This document shows positions 1 to 11,276 of a stretch of 64,000 nt of DNA, piece by piece. Made by a program: the position numbers and the translations under genes. The number at the start of each line of letters is the position of its first letter. The first letter of the stretch is position 1. The notes under the pieces are model-generated. The model was not told the origin of the DNA, searched no databases, and saw only the letters and a list, made by a program, of their open reading frames with translations. Source of the stretch: Tetraselmis striata (taxonomy: Eukaryota; Chlorophyta; Chlorodendrophyceae; Chlorodendrales; Chlorodendraceae); the NCBI GenBank assembly GCA_006384855.1, contig VCJN01002684.1, positions 1 to 64,000 on the forward strand, given 5' to 3'.

Positions 1-208
1 TAGGGATACATGTTTCTGATAGACATGTATCGAAAGGAGAAGACATAGGGATACATCAACTGAAGGAGAACCGGTACAAAACGCTTTGGGCGGGTTGTGG
101 GCCGCCCCTGGTGGTCATGCCTCTAGCGATAATCGGGCGGGTTGGTTGGGTATGAATGCGAGTGGAAACGGCCACGTCCGGTGCCTCCTCGCGAGGTGGG
201 CTGTGTTG

Positions 209-1290
209 TCCCTATGACTCAGAGGCGATGGGTGGCGGGATGCGGCCGCGGCCTTGCCCATGGCCTCTGCCGAGGCCGGAGCAGCCGGAGTCGTCCATTG
301 GGCCGCGGCCTCTGCCGCGACCGGTGTGAGTCGTACGGGCCGGGGGGAGGCGTCCGGGATGTGAGCATCTAGGGTCCACATACCTTTGTTTCTTGGTGTG
401 GCGGGTAAATTTCACGGTGGCCCAGCCCGTAAGCTGGGACATCACCGCTTTCTGGAACTCGGTGCGCTCTGCCTCGGTGTGTGTGGACTTGGTGTATGCC
501 TCAAGGGCGCCGCCTTCGTAGGCACCCAAGGAGACATCCATGATGCGGAGGTCAACGTTGCCGCTTGGGGTGGCGCTGAGCAACCACGTTGGGCGTCGGG
601 AGAGATTGCCTGCGGCTGTGGTGGGAGGGTTTTTAGGGGGAGGAGGACACACCCTAAAGCGGCATGGGGCCTCAGGGGCATCCTCTATGCGGAGGCGGAC
701 GTGCTTTGAGTGGACCGCGAAGATGACGCCTAGGGGGGGGATTGGAGGGACATGGCGAAGCGCGAAGCCCCGGGTTCATTGGAGATGGGACGGCGATGTA
801 TTGCGGTGGCCCCGGGCCGGCACTTGTACATGTCAAGGGTGGCCGGGTATAGGTCTGGGTCAACACCGGCCTCCCGGAGTTCCTCAGACAGGCGGGCCAT
901 GGTGTGCGGGCTCCCCTCTGGGAGCGCCGCGTGCTCGCGGCGGAGTGCATCGACCACCGCCTTTGCCATCTGTGTCGGGTCAGGCAGGGGTTTGGTGAAG
1001 GGGGTCTAACGGAGAAGTGTGGCAGTCGACAACGTAGGTGAAAAAGTCGTCGCTGACTGGATTGGGCGGTGGTTCGCCATAGTGCGAGGTGTCTGGCAAT
1101 GGGGTTTTACTGATTTGTAGATGGAGCTCGGGCATAAAGGTTGTTGCCGGGAGGCAGATGACCGCCCCTTGGGCCACCAGAGCCAGCACGTCGGCAGCTT
1201 TGGTAGTGGCTAGTTCCAGCCGGGCCGTGTGGGCGGGGAGGCGAGGTTTGTGAATGTGAACAACTTCGAGGAGCTCGCATATGGCAGGGT
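209..1290 (-). pseudogene. Minus-strand gag-like coding debris, frames broken
   Basis: I do not recognise the product. Three consecutive minus-strand stretches have protein-like composition but lie in different frames: about 1290-983 (ending near SDDFFTYVVDC), 969-730 (starting MAKAVVDALRREH) and 652-212 (containing MDVSLGAYEGGALEAYTKST, then an Arg/Gly-rich tail). The order of an acidic/helical part followed by an RG-rich tail resembles retroelement Gag proteins; that is an inference from composition only. The stretch at 9.0-10.7 kb has a similar character on the same strand. Frame changes could be introns or decay. No protease, reverse transcriptase or integrase motif was seen. Confidence 0.3.
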
Positions 1291-1298
1291 CTGGGAGG

Positions 1299-1320
1299 CA
1301 CTGTGAGATTCAGATGTGAC
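1299..1320. repeat. 22-bp inverted copy, partner at 9013-9034
   Basis: Twenty-two bases beginning CACTGTGAGATTCAG are present here on the plus strand and, perfectly, on the minus strand at 9013-9034. In both places the leading CTGTGA can serve as the stop of an ORF reading into the repeat, so it may be a shared 3' end of two related elements in opposite orientation. Confidence 0.6.
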
Positions 1321-1540
1321 GTAAATGTGCCCTACTGGTGACGAACGACGACATACGGGGACGATACGGGACGGACGAGGGACGTGGATTTCATACCCAG
1401 TAGCGACGACTATCGCGCGCGACCTGTAAAGTACTATATGAATTTCTCGTTTCCATAATTTCATCAAATTGATATGCGCACGCGGGCTCGCGTGTCGCCC
1501 GCCGACGCGGAGCACCCGGGCTAAGTACAGGCGGATGTAC

Positions 1541-1620
1541 GCACTCATTGCACATCGCCGCACATCGCTGACCGCACATCGCTGACCGCTGACCCCGCGG
1601 TGTGCCGCGATGTGCGGCAC
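1541..1620. repeat. Degenerate CGCACATCG tandem repeat
   Basis: Short imperfect repetitions of CGCACATCGCTGAC occupy this stretch. A related but different decamer array (CCGCACACCG) lies at 7399-7448. The surrounding 1300-1740 holds no convincing gene. Confidence 0.6.
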
Positions 1621-1896
1621 GACGGGCGGAGGTGTGGGCGGATGTAGGTGGTACGGTAGGTGGTAGGCGGTAGGTGGTGTTCGTAGGTGAGCGTTTTAAT
1701 GCAGCCGTCCTAACTGCTGATGATTGTGTAACGCCCCAGCACGCGCATGAAGTACGGGGTCGCCTCACGGTCACCGCCGCTCACCGTTGAATCAAGCGCG
1801 GACAGCCGCGCACTCGCATCTGTGTTGCCTGCCGGTGGTGGGTTACATCCACCCCAACTCTCAACCCCCCCCCGCCCCCCGCGCGCGGCAGCAGGC

Positions 1897-3932
1897 ATGC
1901 CGGCAAAGGGATGGATAGCGAGTGTGTCGAAGGATGGCGTGTACACATGCAAGCACTGCCACGGCATCGTGACGGGTAGTAGTGAAAGGACGGCGCGAGA
2001 GCGGCACTTCCGGAAATACCCGAACTGTAGCCACTCGTTGAAGCGTGCGGCTAAGTTGCGCCGCAAGGCCGCCTTATCACAAGCAGCAGCAACAGGGGCG
2101 GCAGCAGCAGCAGCAGCAACAGCAGCAACAAGCGCGGCAGCAGGAGTAGCTGCAGCCGTCGGAAACGGCCCGCCGGCGCCGGTCTCGGACGACGGCGGCT
2201 CGAAGGTGGACGATGTGATGGGCGTGGGGGAGGACCCCGTTGGCGAAGACGGTATGGACATCGACGCGCCTGCGTGGCCGCCGGCGGGCGTCGAACCCGC
2301 GATGAGGGCGTGATATGGAAAGGCGATCCCGGCGACTTCTACATGAAGGTCATCGCCAAGAAGTTCCGGGGAGTATGGCACTACGGCGTGATAACCGGCG
2401 TCGTTACCGAGTGGGTGTTGGAGGACTACGACGGGGCGACCCAGTGGCGCGCTGTTTTCGAGGACGGTGACATTGTGGACCTTCTGCGTTCAGAGGTGAG
2501 TGGGCCCGGCCTGCGTGCTGGTGGCACCACTCAACTGCGGTTGTATGGAATCACACGCACCCGCCCGGTCGGCGTGGCAGGTTGTGGAGGCTATGGCGGC
2601 TGCCCAGGAGCACCCCCCTGTGGATGCGGACGGGGAGGCTCGCTTGGTAACCGTCCATCAAGGCGATGACTTGTCCAGTGAATCACGCACCTTGCCCGGC
2701 GTGCGTTCAACACAACCCGGCTGGCGGAGGCCAAGCAGAACACTGGCTGCCATGGCGTGTGCCATGTGCATGTGGTCCTGGGCTATGTCAGCATGATCAA
2801 CCTCTTCCCCCTCGCGCCGTTCCACCTGTTTTTTTTTGGCTTGGGAAGGGACTTCTGGAGGAAATTTGTCACCGTGCAGGGCCACATTGGATTCCGAGCT
2901 ATGAAGCAGGAAGACCGGCGCCAGGCTTTAGTCCCGATACCCAGCAACTTTGAACGCGGGTTGCGCCCTTCGTTTGCAGTGTCCAAGAATCGAAAGGTAA
3001 CCCCCCCCCCCCCCCCCCCGGGCGTGGGCGTGGGCATGGGCGTGGGCGTGACGGCATTCCCCTCCATGACTGCAGGGTCAAGCAAGGTGACGGTGCAGTC
3101 CGGCTGGGTCATGGAGGACTGCTTGCACCACATGGAAACGTTTTCCATTCTTAACGCCGGTCCGCTGCTCGAGGAGGCCCGGGTGAAGGCGATCATGACC
3201 GAGAAGGAGCTTCGCGTCCCTAGGCGGTGCTTGGGCACATGTACAAGCGCATGCAAGGAGCTGCGTGGTTCGTCACGCGGTGGGGGTTGCAGAATGTGGT
3301 GACGGAGGAGGACGGCCCCGAGCGCAAGGCGCAGGTGGACGCGCTCACTAGGGAGGGGAGGACTCGATACCCCGCGCGGCGCCAAAGCGCGGCGGCCGGG
3401 GCAGCGCGGCGCCAAGGCGCGGCGGCCGCGGCAGCGCGGCGCCAAGGCGCGGCGGCCGGGGCAGCGCGGCGCCAAGGCGCGGCGGCCGGGGCAGCGCGGC
3501 GCCAAGGCGCGGCGGCTGGGGCAGCGCGGCGCCAAGGCGCGGCGGCCGGGGCAGCGCGGCGCCAAGGCGCGGCGGCCGGGGCAGCGCGGCGCCAAGGCGC
3601 GGCGGCCGGGGCAGCGCGGCGCCAAGGCGCGGCGGCCGGGGCAGCGCGGCGCCAAGGCGCGGCGGCCGGGGCAGCGCGGCGCCAAGGCGCGGCGGCCGGG
3701 GCAGCGCGGCGCCAAGGCGCGGCGGCCGCGGCAGCGCGGCGCCAAGGCGCGGCGGCCGGGGCAGCGCGGCGCCAAGGCGCGGCGGCCGGGGCAGCGCGGC
3801 GCCAAGACAGCGGCGGCCGGGGCAGCGCGGCGCCAAGACAGCGGCGGCCGGGGCAGCGCGGCGCCAAGACAGCGCATACAGCGGAATCGGCGGAAAGGGA
3901 TGCATTACAAGCTGTGGACGGCAGCCGCTGAA
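1897..3932 (+). CDS. Zinc-finger/Tudor-like multi-exon gene with repeat tail
   Basis: The start at 1897 (MPAKGWIASVSKDG) is the ATG nearest the first domain; an upstream in-frame ATG at 1747 also exists. Residues 16-46 form a BED-like C2HC finger (C18, C21, H37, C44), followed by Lys/Arg-rich and poly-Ala linkers. A second block (about 2320-2490) reads like a Tudor/Agenet-type barrel (VIAKKF, GVWHYGVI, WRAVFEDGDIVDLL). It ends at a good donor (AG|GTGAGT, 2496). Further coding blocks follow at about 2582-2690, 2690-2996 (donor before a poly-C run), 3080-3220 and 3224 onward, where the protein runs into the 30-bp repeats as (RRQGAAAGAA)n. Frame changes near 2300 and 3220 are unexplained (introns or lesions). 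Finger plus Tudor suggests chromatin or a domesticated/transposon-borne DNA binder; no transposase core was seen. Confidence 0.45.
3363..3880. repeat. 30-bp coding minisatellite, 17 units
   Basis: Seventeen units of about 30 bp, each carrying GGCGCCAA and CGGCGGCCGGGGC. The first fourteen keep a 30-bp period and encode a 10-residue Arg/Gln/Ala/Gly repeat in the frame that enters from 3227. The last three units have a 31-bp period (GCCAAGACAG), which shifts the frame at each unit. Near-identity between units points to recent expansion. Long ORFs on the other strand and frames here are products of the repeat. Confidence 0.95.
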
Positions 3933-4525
3933 AACTATGCGGTCAGGCCGCAACAACCCCAGCACTGGCTTCTGGATACCTCTGATCTGGCTGACGGCAG
4001 CGGGCTGCGGGATGCAATAAAAAAAAAAAAAAAAACGCACCAGCTTGGCAGCAATTGGCAGTTCTTTTGCCCCCCCCCCTCCACCCCACAGACACACTAC
4101 CAATACCAGTTTCTCATCCCGGCGGGCAGTTGATGCGTATACCCAGGCTTGTGCGTACGCGGTGCGGGGGGGGGGGGGGGGGGGGGGGGAATCACTATAG
4201 CTAAGCTAGTGATGTGAGATATGAGTGCAGCAACAGATATTGTGCAAGATATAATACGATGGCATGCAAGCGGGTCCCCGCTCTTCCACAATCATTGGCC
4301 CTGCGCCCTCTTGCCCCGCCCCCGGTGCCCTTTAGCTGCTCTCAGCATCCCGAGTGGGATGGGCGGGGCAGCGGTTGCTACCGAGTGAGGCGTAGCATCG
4401 TTTGCAGTAGCAACGCAGCCTTTCCGGTTGCATAGTGTGACGCAGCCTGGATGTAACCCAGCAGTACGCGCAAAGTGCAAGTGTTACACGTCCGTGTGCC
4501 CCACCCAATGACATTGCGCCCGACC
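3933..4525. other. Non-coding spacer with A15 and G24 runs
   Basis: The sequence carries a poly-A run at about 4018-4035, a C-run at 4071 and a G24 run at 4166-4189. No ORF here has convincing protein character and no repeat partner was found in the window. Confidence 0.6.
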
Positions 4526-5227
4526 TCACTGACGGCATGTCTCGCTCTCCTTCAGCTCCTGGGCCGTCCGCCGCCTCACCCTGCGCACCCTACCAGCCGC
4601 GCGTGCCTTCTCGGAAGCCTCACACACGGCGGCGCGAGTCGCGTCGTGGAACGCGTCCCTGACATGGCGGAACTCCGCCCTCTTCGTGGCCGTGGTCGGG
4701 CAGGGGACTGCCCGCTGATGGGTCGCCATGCATGGGTACTTGGGGCCGCACAAAGCCGGGGTGCCGTCGCAGCAACACTCGCAGTCCGTCCGTTGGCCGC
4801 AGTCCACGCATGACGGGCGTCCGGCCAGGACACGCACATGATAGTGCATGTGGCCGCCTCCCGCCACTGCTCGTAGTGCTCCGGTCAACATGGCGACGAG
4901 CAAGTCGGCATGTCCCGCAGGTGGCTGCGGGGCGGGTGGCGCGAGCGCAGCCTCGCTCGCCTCGACAACCCCCTCAGCCCGATCAGTCGCCTCGACCACG
5001 GCCTCCTCCGCCTCCTGACCCGGCGCACCAGGCGCATCATCGTCGCCTGGCAGGGCGTCCCCCCCCGCAACGGCGCCGTCGGCGGTGGCCGACGCCGTCG
5101 TGGCGGGGTGTTGTGAGGAGGTGGCCCTAGACATAGGTGGGGCCGGCACCGCCATGTGTTGCTCCACATGCGGTGCGGTTCCTGACGCGACAGCTCCGTC
5201 GCACCAGTACCGGCGCCGGCACCCCAC
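4526..5227 (-). CDS. Cys-rich putative zinc-binding protein, unknown function
   Basis: A 233-codon minus-strand ORF. The N-terminal part is Ala/Pro/Glu-rich and low-complexity; a second possible start (MAVPAPPMSR) lies near 5155. The C-terminal third is distinctive: about residues 130-170 contain CVDCGQRTDCECCCDG followed by two more Cys (LCGPKYPC), a dense Cx2C...CxCCC cluster typical of metal binding or a disulfide knot, then a basic helical tail rich in Arg, Ala and Glu. I do not recognise the family. Related minus-strand coding character continues upstream to about 5420 in another frame, so a 5' exon is possible. A plus-strand ORF (5459-5758, starting MSAERRAKLRLAK) overlaps that upstream part and may be the true reading there. 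Confidence 0.4.
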   Translation of the reverse strand: MGCRRRYWCDGAVASGTAPHVEQHMAVPAPPMSRATSSQHPATTASATADGAVAGGDALPGDDDAPGAPGQEAEEAVVEATDRAEGVVEASEAALAPPAPQPPAGHADLLVAMLTGALRAVAGGGHMHYHVRVLAGRPSCVDCGQRTDCECCCDGTPALCGPKYPCMATHQRAVPCPTTATKRAEFRHVRDAFHDATRAAVCEASEKARAAGRVRRVRRRTAQELKESETCRQ

Positions 5228-5758
5228 GCACGCCTGCTGGGCTTACCACCAACCGGCATGTTTCCTTTGGGAGGCGGTTCATCCGCGTCGGAGGTGAGCG
5301 GCGGTGCCTGTGTGGGTGTGGATACTGCCCGGCCATTAGGGCTCCCGCCGCCTGTCGCTCCGCCGACCCACGCCGCGGCGTGTGCTGCGCCCCGCATAGT
5401 CGCCTCGAATATAATATACATGACGCGGGGACGGGGGGGGATTCGTGCGTTTCGTATGTCGGCGGAAAGGCGTGCGAAGCTGCGGCTGGCGAAGGTGGTG
5501 GAAGTAAGCGTGGCGGCGTCGGCGGCGTATTACCGTGCGTGCATGCGTGCGCAACCCCGCGGCAGCAAGCGCCGGACTCGGCGTGTGCCAGCGGCAGAGC
5601 TGCGAAGCCATGGACACGGTACGGGATGCCAAGTCTGGCTAAGCAACTGCCGAGGCTGGCGGCTTAACCCCCATGTCCGGCGGTTGAGGGACGGAAAGTG
5701 CGTAGAAGTTGATCGGGAAAGCGGGCATATAAGCCTGGCTCTGCTAGGTTCCTATTAA

Positions 5759-6149
5759 GTAATGGCGGTTTGTGCTAAGTAATTCTTAGGGGTAGACCAT
5801 GCAGCGCAGGTAGGGGGCGGTATAAATGAGGCCGGGCACATATACTGCTCCACGAAACGACACTGTCGCACGTGTAGTTGAATAGACGCCCCCCCCCCCC
5901 CCCCCCCGCCCCCCCCCCCCCCCCCCCGCCGGGTCGGCCCGCCGACCCGCCACGGCATGTAATATCTGTCATGCATCGCCGGGGTATGTATGTGTGAGTG
6001 GATACCCCGCCGCCACATCCCCCCCCCCCCCCCCCCCCCCCCCCATTTACACTTGTGCACTCATAAAGTTTGGGCTGGTTTCGGAGCAATACATGTACGT
6101 ATGTATATACATAGAATGGAACGTAGGACCTGCGCGGAAAGAGGGGGGG
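5759..6149. other. Spacer with three long poly-C runs
   Basis: Two C19 runs separated by one G (5889-5927) and a further C run near 6019-6044 dominate. Translations across them give only poly-Gly or poly-Pro. No gene seen. Confidence 0.7.
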
Positions 6150-7310
6150 CTGGCGGAATGCGTTGGGGGTGCGTAGAGTAGCGTGTTGGTGAGATTTGGG
6201 GTGCATCGGACGCCGGATGCCCATCCACCCAGCGTAAAAGACGCGTACGGAATATTCACACTATATGTATTCACACGCAAATGTGTGAAAACCGGACATT
6301 CCGTGCCGGATGGGTGGGAATACGGCGTCCGATGCAGCCAAAACCCCAGCAACACGCTATTCTGTGCACCGCCAATGCACTCCGCCAGCACCGCCTCATT
6401 CTCTGTCGATTTCGAAAACGCCTTCACATTACCCACCGCTAATTGCAATTGCCACCGTGTAATGTTGTCACGATGTGCGCACACAACAACACTTACTACC
6501 GGTTCCGACGCGGATGGAGGCGAGGCTTGCGGAGTGCGTTGGGGGTGCGTAGAGTAGCGTGCTGCAAATAATTGGGGTGCATCGGACGCCGGATGCCCAC
6601 CCACCCGGCGTAAAAGACGCGTAATATTCACACGTTATTAACACACAAATGTATGAAAACCGGACATTCCGTGCCGGATGGGTGGGAATACGGCGTCCGA
6701 TGCAGCCAAAACCCCAGCAACACGCTATTCTGTGCACCGCCAATGCACTCCGCCAGCACCGCCTCATTCTCTGTCGATTTCGAAAACGCCTTCACATTAC
6801 CCACCGCTAATTGCAATTGCCACCGTGTAATGTTGTCACGATGTGCGCACACAACAACACTTACTACCGGTTCCGACGCGGATGGAGGCGAGGCTTGCGG
6901 AGTGCGTTTGGGGGTGCGTAGAGTAGCGTGCTGCAAATAATTGGGGTGCATCGGACGCCGGATGCCGCACCCACCCGGCGTAAAAGACGCGTAATATTCA
7001 CACTGCTTTATTAACACACAAATGTGTGAAAACCGGACATTCCGTGCCGGATGGGTGGGAATACGGCGTCCGATGCAGCCAAAACCCCAGCAACACGCTA
7101 TTCTGTGCACCGCCAATGCACTCCGCCAGCACCGCCTCATTCTCTGTCGATTTCGAAAACGCCTTCACATTATCCACCGCTAATAATTGCAATTGCCACC
7201 GTGTAATGTTGTCACGATGTGCGCACACAACAACACTTACTACCGGTTCCGACGCGGATGGAGGCGAGGCTTGCGGAGTGCACTTGCGGTGCACAGACTA
7301 GCGGGAGACT
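6150..7310. mobile_element. Tandem array of three ~0.37-kb inverted-repeat elements
   Basis: Units start at about 6196, 6572 and 6941 (periods 376 and 369 bp). Within each unit an arm of about 80-90 bp (GCGGAGTGCGTTGGGGGTGC through GCATCGGACGCCG and CCCACCC) is matched by its reverse complement (GGGTGGGAATACGGCGTCC through AACACGCTATTCTGTGCAC). Between arms lies about 130 bp of unique core containing GCTAATTGCAATTG. This looks like a MITE-type element with long terminal inverted repeats that has been amplified head to tail. There is no transposase; the ORFs in the array are repeat translations. An incomplete arm closes the array at about 7280-7310. Confidence 0.85.
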
Positions 7311-7722
7311 AGACCCATTGTCGCTTATTTACAAGCACGGGCGGTGCTGCCAGACCTGATCGTCTACGGCCGATATAATATTCACACTATATTAACATCG
7401 ATGCACACCGCCGCACACCGCCGCACACCGCCGCACACCGCCGCACAACGCTGCGCGCGCACATTCGTCGCACACATTATCCCGGATTCACTCGCCGTAT
7501 CCATTACGCCGTGCTACTTCAACAATAAACATTGCGAAATTACACCGACACAATGCCGCACCGACTAGCTCTTGACAATACGTGCATATAAATAGTAGTG
7601 GCGCGCTGCTCCTCGCCTCCGATGTGTCGTTGACTGCTGCGGAAGGCGGTCGTCGACTGGGTGTTAGTTTCTCCACCTCGGCCGCCCCCCCCCCCCCCCC
7701 CCCCTTCACCGCTCACAGCGCC
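7311..7722. other. Spacer with a CCGCACACCG decamer array
   Basis: Positions 7399-7448 hold about five copies of the 10-mer CCGCACACCG. A C run lies at about 7685-7704. No convincing gene in the rest. Confidence 0.7.
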
Positions 7723-8311
7723 ATGGCCGACCTCGCCCCCCCAGGCAAAAGTGGGCGGCGAGCCTTGTTGTCTCGCGTGTCCGCGCCGCCGGCATCGAGG
7801 AGGACGAGAAAGACATGAGGAAACCCGTGACAAGGTGGGCGCGCAACAAAACACTCCATCCTCCGCATTAGCACGCACCCACTCGTGGCTAACTTGTGCC
7901 GCGCGCAGGTTCGTCCGGGAGCGCCGTAAGGCCCACCTCAACGCCAAGGCTTCCACAGTGCCAGCGGCGCAACTCGTGGTGGCCGAGGAGGCCGCATCCT
8001 CAACCGCTTAAAGGCGAAACGATTGTGGCTTGTTGTGGGTGTCTGGGCACAGGGGGCGTCCCGACGCCAAGGTAAGGAAGCTCATGGCGGCGTCGTCGAC
8101 GGCACAGCCTCCCGGGGTGGTGAAGACACTGACGGATGACAAGAAGCGGAAGAGGCCAGTGAAGAAACGCCGAGGTAAGAAACTGACGGTCGCGGAGTCG
8201 GAGGCGGAGTCGGAGGCGCAGGCGCAGGCGGAGGCGGAGGCGGAGGCGGAGGCAGCGAGATCGTCGAAGCGGAGGGTCCCCCGGGCACGCAAGAACAAGA
8301 ACAAGCAGTAG
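7723..8311 (+). CDS. Possible small Lys/Glu-rich nuclear-type protein
   Basis: Three plus-strand pieces have protein character: a start MADLAPPGKSGRRALL at 7723 with an acidic/basic continuation in the next frame (GIEEDEKDMRKPVTR, near 7796-7840), a middle piece from a CGCGCAG acceptor at about 7909 (FVRERRKAHLNAKAS), and a final piece at about 8070-8311. The last contains DDKKRKRPVKKRRGKK, a strong bipartite nuclear-localisation-like segment, then alternating Glu/Ala and a basic end before the stop. The pieces could be exons of one gene, but I could not close all splice phases, and the repeat (GCGGAG)n makes the Glu/Ala part low-complexity. Function unknown. Confidence 0.3.
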
Positions 8312-8989
8312 CCCCCGCCCCCTTTACCCCCCCCCCCACCCCCCCCAGGCGGGAGCGGCTGGCGGCGAGGGGGGGCGGGGGGGGGGGCGGGGCGGGCGTG
8401 GTCCCCCCGCCCCCGCACCCCCCCCCCCCCCCCCCCCCCCCCGGGGCCACATCCCCCGATGGCAGCTGTCGCGAATATTGTAATTCAATCATTCTTCGGC
8501 AAACCGCTGCCTGCCCCCGCCCTCCCCCTCGCGAATATTTATGTAACGTGAGCACTCTTTGGCAAAACATGGCAGCCAAACCGCCCATCTGATGACCTTT
8601 GATCGGACGGCTGGCAGGCCCGATCAGCAGTACTAGTACTACAAATTCCCCAGTGTTACCAAGTACGTACGGCTGCGATTTGCGCTCCCATGTACTAATA
8701 GTCGTAGTTATCCACAGGACGACTAGGGTTCGTGCCCGGGTACCGGGTACCGGGTACTACATCCCCGGTACCGGCGTAATAAATATATCGCGTACTACCC
8801 GGTACTACACGGACAACCTTGTACCTTGTACGTCAGTGCCATGTACGCTTCACCGGGCTGGTACGACTACCAGAATGATGACAAAAAGGATTTATCGCCC
8901 GCCGGCAATAACGCCGGATGTACTCGCACGTAACTGGATGGACGTGCCGCCACCAGCAGCAGCCTTCACGGATAAATAATAGTCGCTAG
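8312..8989. other. Spacer with C25 run and GGTACC repeats
   Basis: A C25 run occupies about 8418-8442. At 8735-8780 the hexamer GGTACC (also GGGTAC) recurs in GGGTACCGGGTACCGGGTAC and the following CCCCGGTACCGG, forming nested palindromes. No gene seen. Confidence 0.6.
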
Positions 8990-9034
8990 GAGTAGTGCTT
9001 CGTCACCTGTATGTCACATCTGAATCTCACAGTG

Positions 9035-10711
9035 AGGCGAATCTCCGCCGTCGGGTTGATCGCGGTGTGCCGTCTGGGTCGGTGTTGGCGGGGGAGTCAT
9101 GCTCGTCCCAAGCCTGGGCCGTGCGTGTCTCTACCACCGTGGAGGGGTTTTTCGGGCGGCGGGTGGTGTCCCTGGCATTGGCGGCCCTTTCTATGTCGTG
9201 CATAAGGGTGAGGATGTTGGTCAACCACGCATGTAGCTCTGGGGCGGACCAGTCCTCGAGCATGGGGCTGGATATGAATATTGTGCGTTGTGCACGGAGG
9301 TCTTGAGAGATAGCAGGGGCATCGATGCGGGGGAGCACCGGTACTCCGGCATTGGTGTATAGTTTGTTGGCGGGGGCCGTGATGGGGTCCGTCTGCACGC
9401 GGATGGCCTCGATAGCGTCCACCTTGGGTGGGGAGAGTTTTACGGTGCCTGTCGTTACATCCCGTTTGCCTTTGTGGCTTGGCATCGGGAGGCGTTTCGT
9501 ACACACATGAAGGTCAGTGGTTGTGGCCGTGATGTGCGTCCATCTTTTGGATAGACCGGAAGATGGTGAGGTTGGCGTCACGGCGCTCATTCTCGGTTGT
9601 GATGTCAATGCCGCCGGGGTTAGAGTAGTCGTTGAGGACTAGGACGATGATGTCTTGGGGCGGTCCGTTCATCCCCACCCCCGCAGTGAGCAGGGTGGTG
9701 TGAGGAGGCTCCTCTAGGGGGAGTTTCGGGATTTGGTAGGCAGACGAAGCGGCGGCCGCCCCCTTGTGGGGAGGGGCTCGCGACACCATGAGGGCCCATG
9801 AGGGTTTGGAAGGGTCTGCTTTCCTTTGGGTGGGTTCGCGATGCGAGAGTTGGGCCGGGTGGGCGGGTGCTTTGCCGTTGGCGGGCGCGCGGAGCGCGTC
9901 CACAATAGACGCGAGGATGCCTTGTGGAATAGAGGGCAGTGAGCGCGGGGCGCGCGCGCGGACGGGGCCGCAGGCGGCGAGGTGCTGGGGAGAAGTGCTG
10001 CCGGCAGCAGTGGAAGTGCCCGCGGCCATCGAGTGGGCGCGAGTAGTTAGCAGCCGGGTGGCCCGAGCATGGCCCTTTGGGGTCTGCCTTTCGGGGCGGT
10101 GGCGGTGCGGCGTCGCCGGATGTGCCCGCTGCCGGGTGGGCGGTGGGGGATGTGGCGGTTGCCGTCGCGGCGTCGTCATTAAGGTGTGGCCTCAGCCAGC
10201 GCTTTTTGGGCGGCTCTGGCGGTTGGGCGAGGGTTTGCGAGGGTTTGCCGAGGCCTGTGGGCTCTGCGACATGTGGTGCGGCGGCGGGTGGGGACCCTTT
10301 TGTCGTTGCCTTCGCCCTTATGGACCGGCGGGGGGTGATGGGGAACGGATCAACCTGCACGGGACGGCTTGCCGAGTCTTGCGGGACTGCGACAGCCCCG
10401 TCGCCCGGGAGTTTGTTCGCTTCGACCGCCATGCCTTTGTCGGAGGGCAGGCGGTATGGGTTGGTGTAACCAGCGGCCACAAGAGCGGTGGTGTGGGTTG
10501 TGGGGTGTGAGGCGGCGGGCGGGACGGGCGCGCCGCCTGTGGGGTGATTTCGCGCCGGATCTACGATACCGACGTCCGCGTCGCGCGGCGCTTGTCCGCC
10601 TTGCAACACCTCGTCCCCCTCCTCCACGTCCTCCGCGGAGGGCACAGATTTGGCCGTGTCTGCATGCTTGCGGCGGGCGGATTGGCTGCGGGTGGCTCGT
10701 GGTGAAGGCAT
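9035..10711 (-). pseudogene. Minus-strand gag-like coding region, broken frames
   Basis: Coding character runs right to left. It starts MPSPRATRSQSARRKHADTA at 10711 with an Ala/Pro-rich, low-complexity N-terminus, changes frame near 10100 and 9760 (block starting about KLPLEEPPHTTLLTAGVG and ending NDYSNPGGIDITTENERR), and ends with a block from about 9520 to 9028 (DLHVCTKRLPMPSHKG through LHAWLTNILTLMHDIERAAN, stop just inside the 22-bp inverted copy at 9013-9034). I do not recognise the family. It could be one protein split by introns or a decayed retroelement gag; no pol domains follow. Confidence 0.35.
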
Positions 10712-11276
10712 GGCAGGAGCAGGCGACCGGTGGCGACGGGACTACGGATCGACCGGCCACACTGTACTTTACCATGTGTTGTCGTTTGGCGGGCGGGGGG
10801 GTTTTGCGCAGTACCGGCGATTTCGTCGTCCGAAACTACTGGTGAGCGTCGGTACGTATTTACCGGTACCGTGCTATGAGGGAAAGTGTGAAGTGTGCGG
10901 CCCTACAAAGGCAGCCCCCAGACGGCACGACCGCATCGCAAGCTCCACGCGGAAACACTACGCCGCAGCGCGGGGATCTCCGGCCGACAACGGGCACGCG
11001 AGCTCCATCTTCACCCGTTGCGCCGGCCGCGGGCGGGAGGGGGGACAGGCGATCGCGGAAAAGAAGAAGTAAGTCCCGGAGCTAGAGAAGGCGACCGCGG
11101 AGACGATATGCCGAGAGTCGCAGACGCGCATAGTGCTACCCTCGATAACCGTGGCAAAGGAGGGGACAAGGGGCACTTTGTAAGGGCACTTCTCAATTCG
11201 ACACGTGGCTCGTCATCTGCGAGGAGGGTGTGTTACAAGCGGTATTGCATGATGTCTTGGCGAACTATGACGGAGG

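Noticed and set aside
3363..3880. Long ORFs over the minisatellite on the opposite strand and in other frames (for example 2783-3877 minus)
   Set aside because: A 30-bp GC-rich repeat is open in most frames; these are shadows.
5883..6044. Poly-Gly/poly-Pro proteins over homopolymer runs
   Set aside because: Composition only; they arise from C/G runs and have no flanking coding sense.
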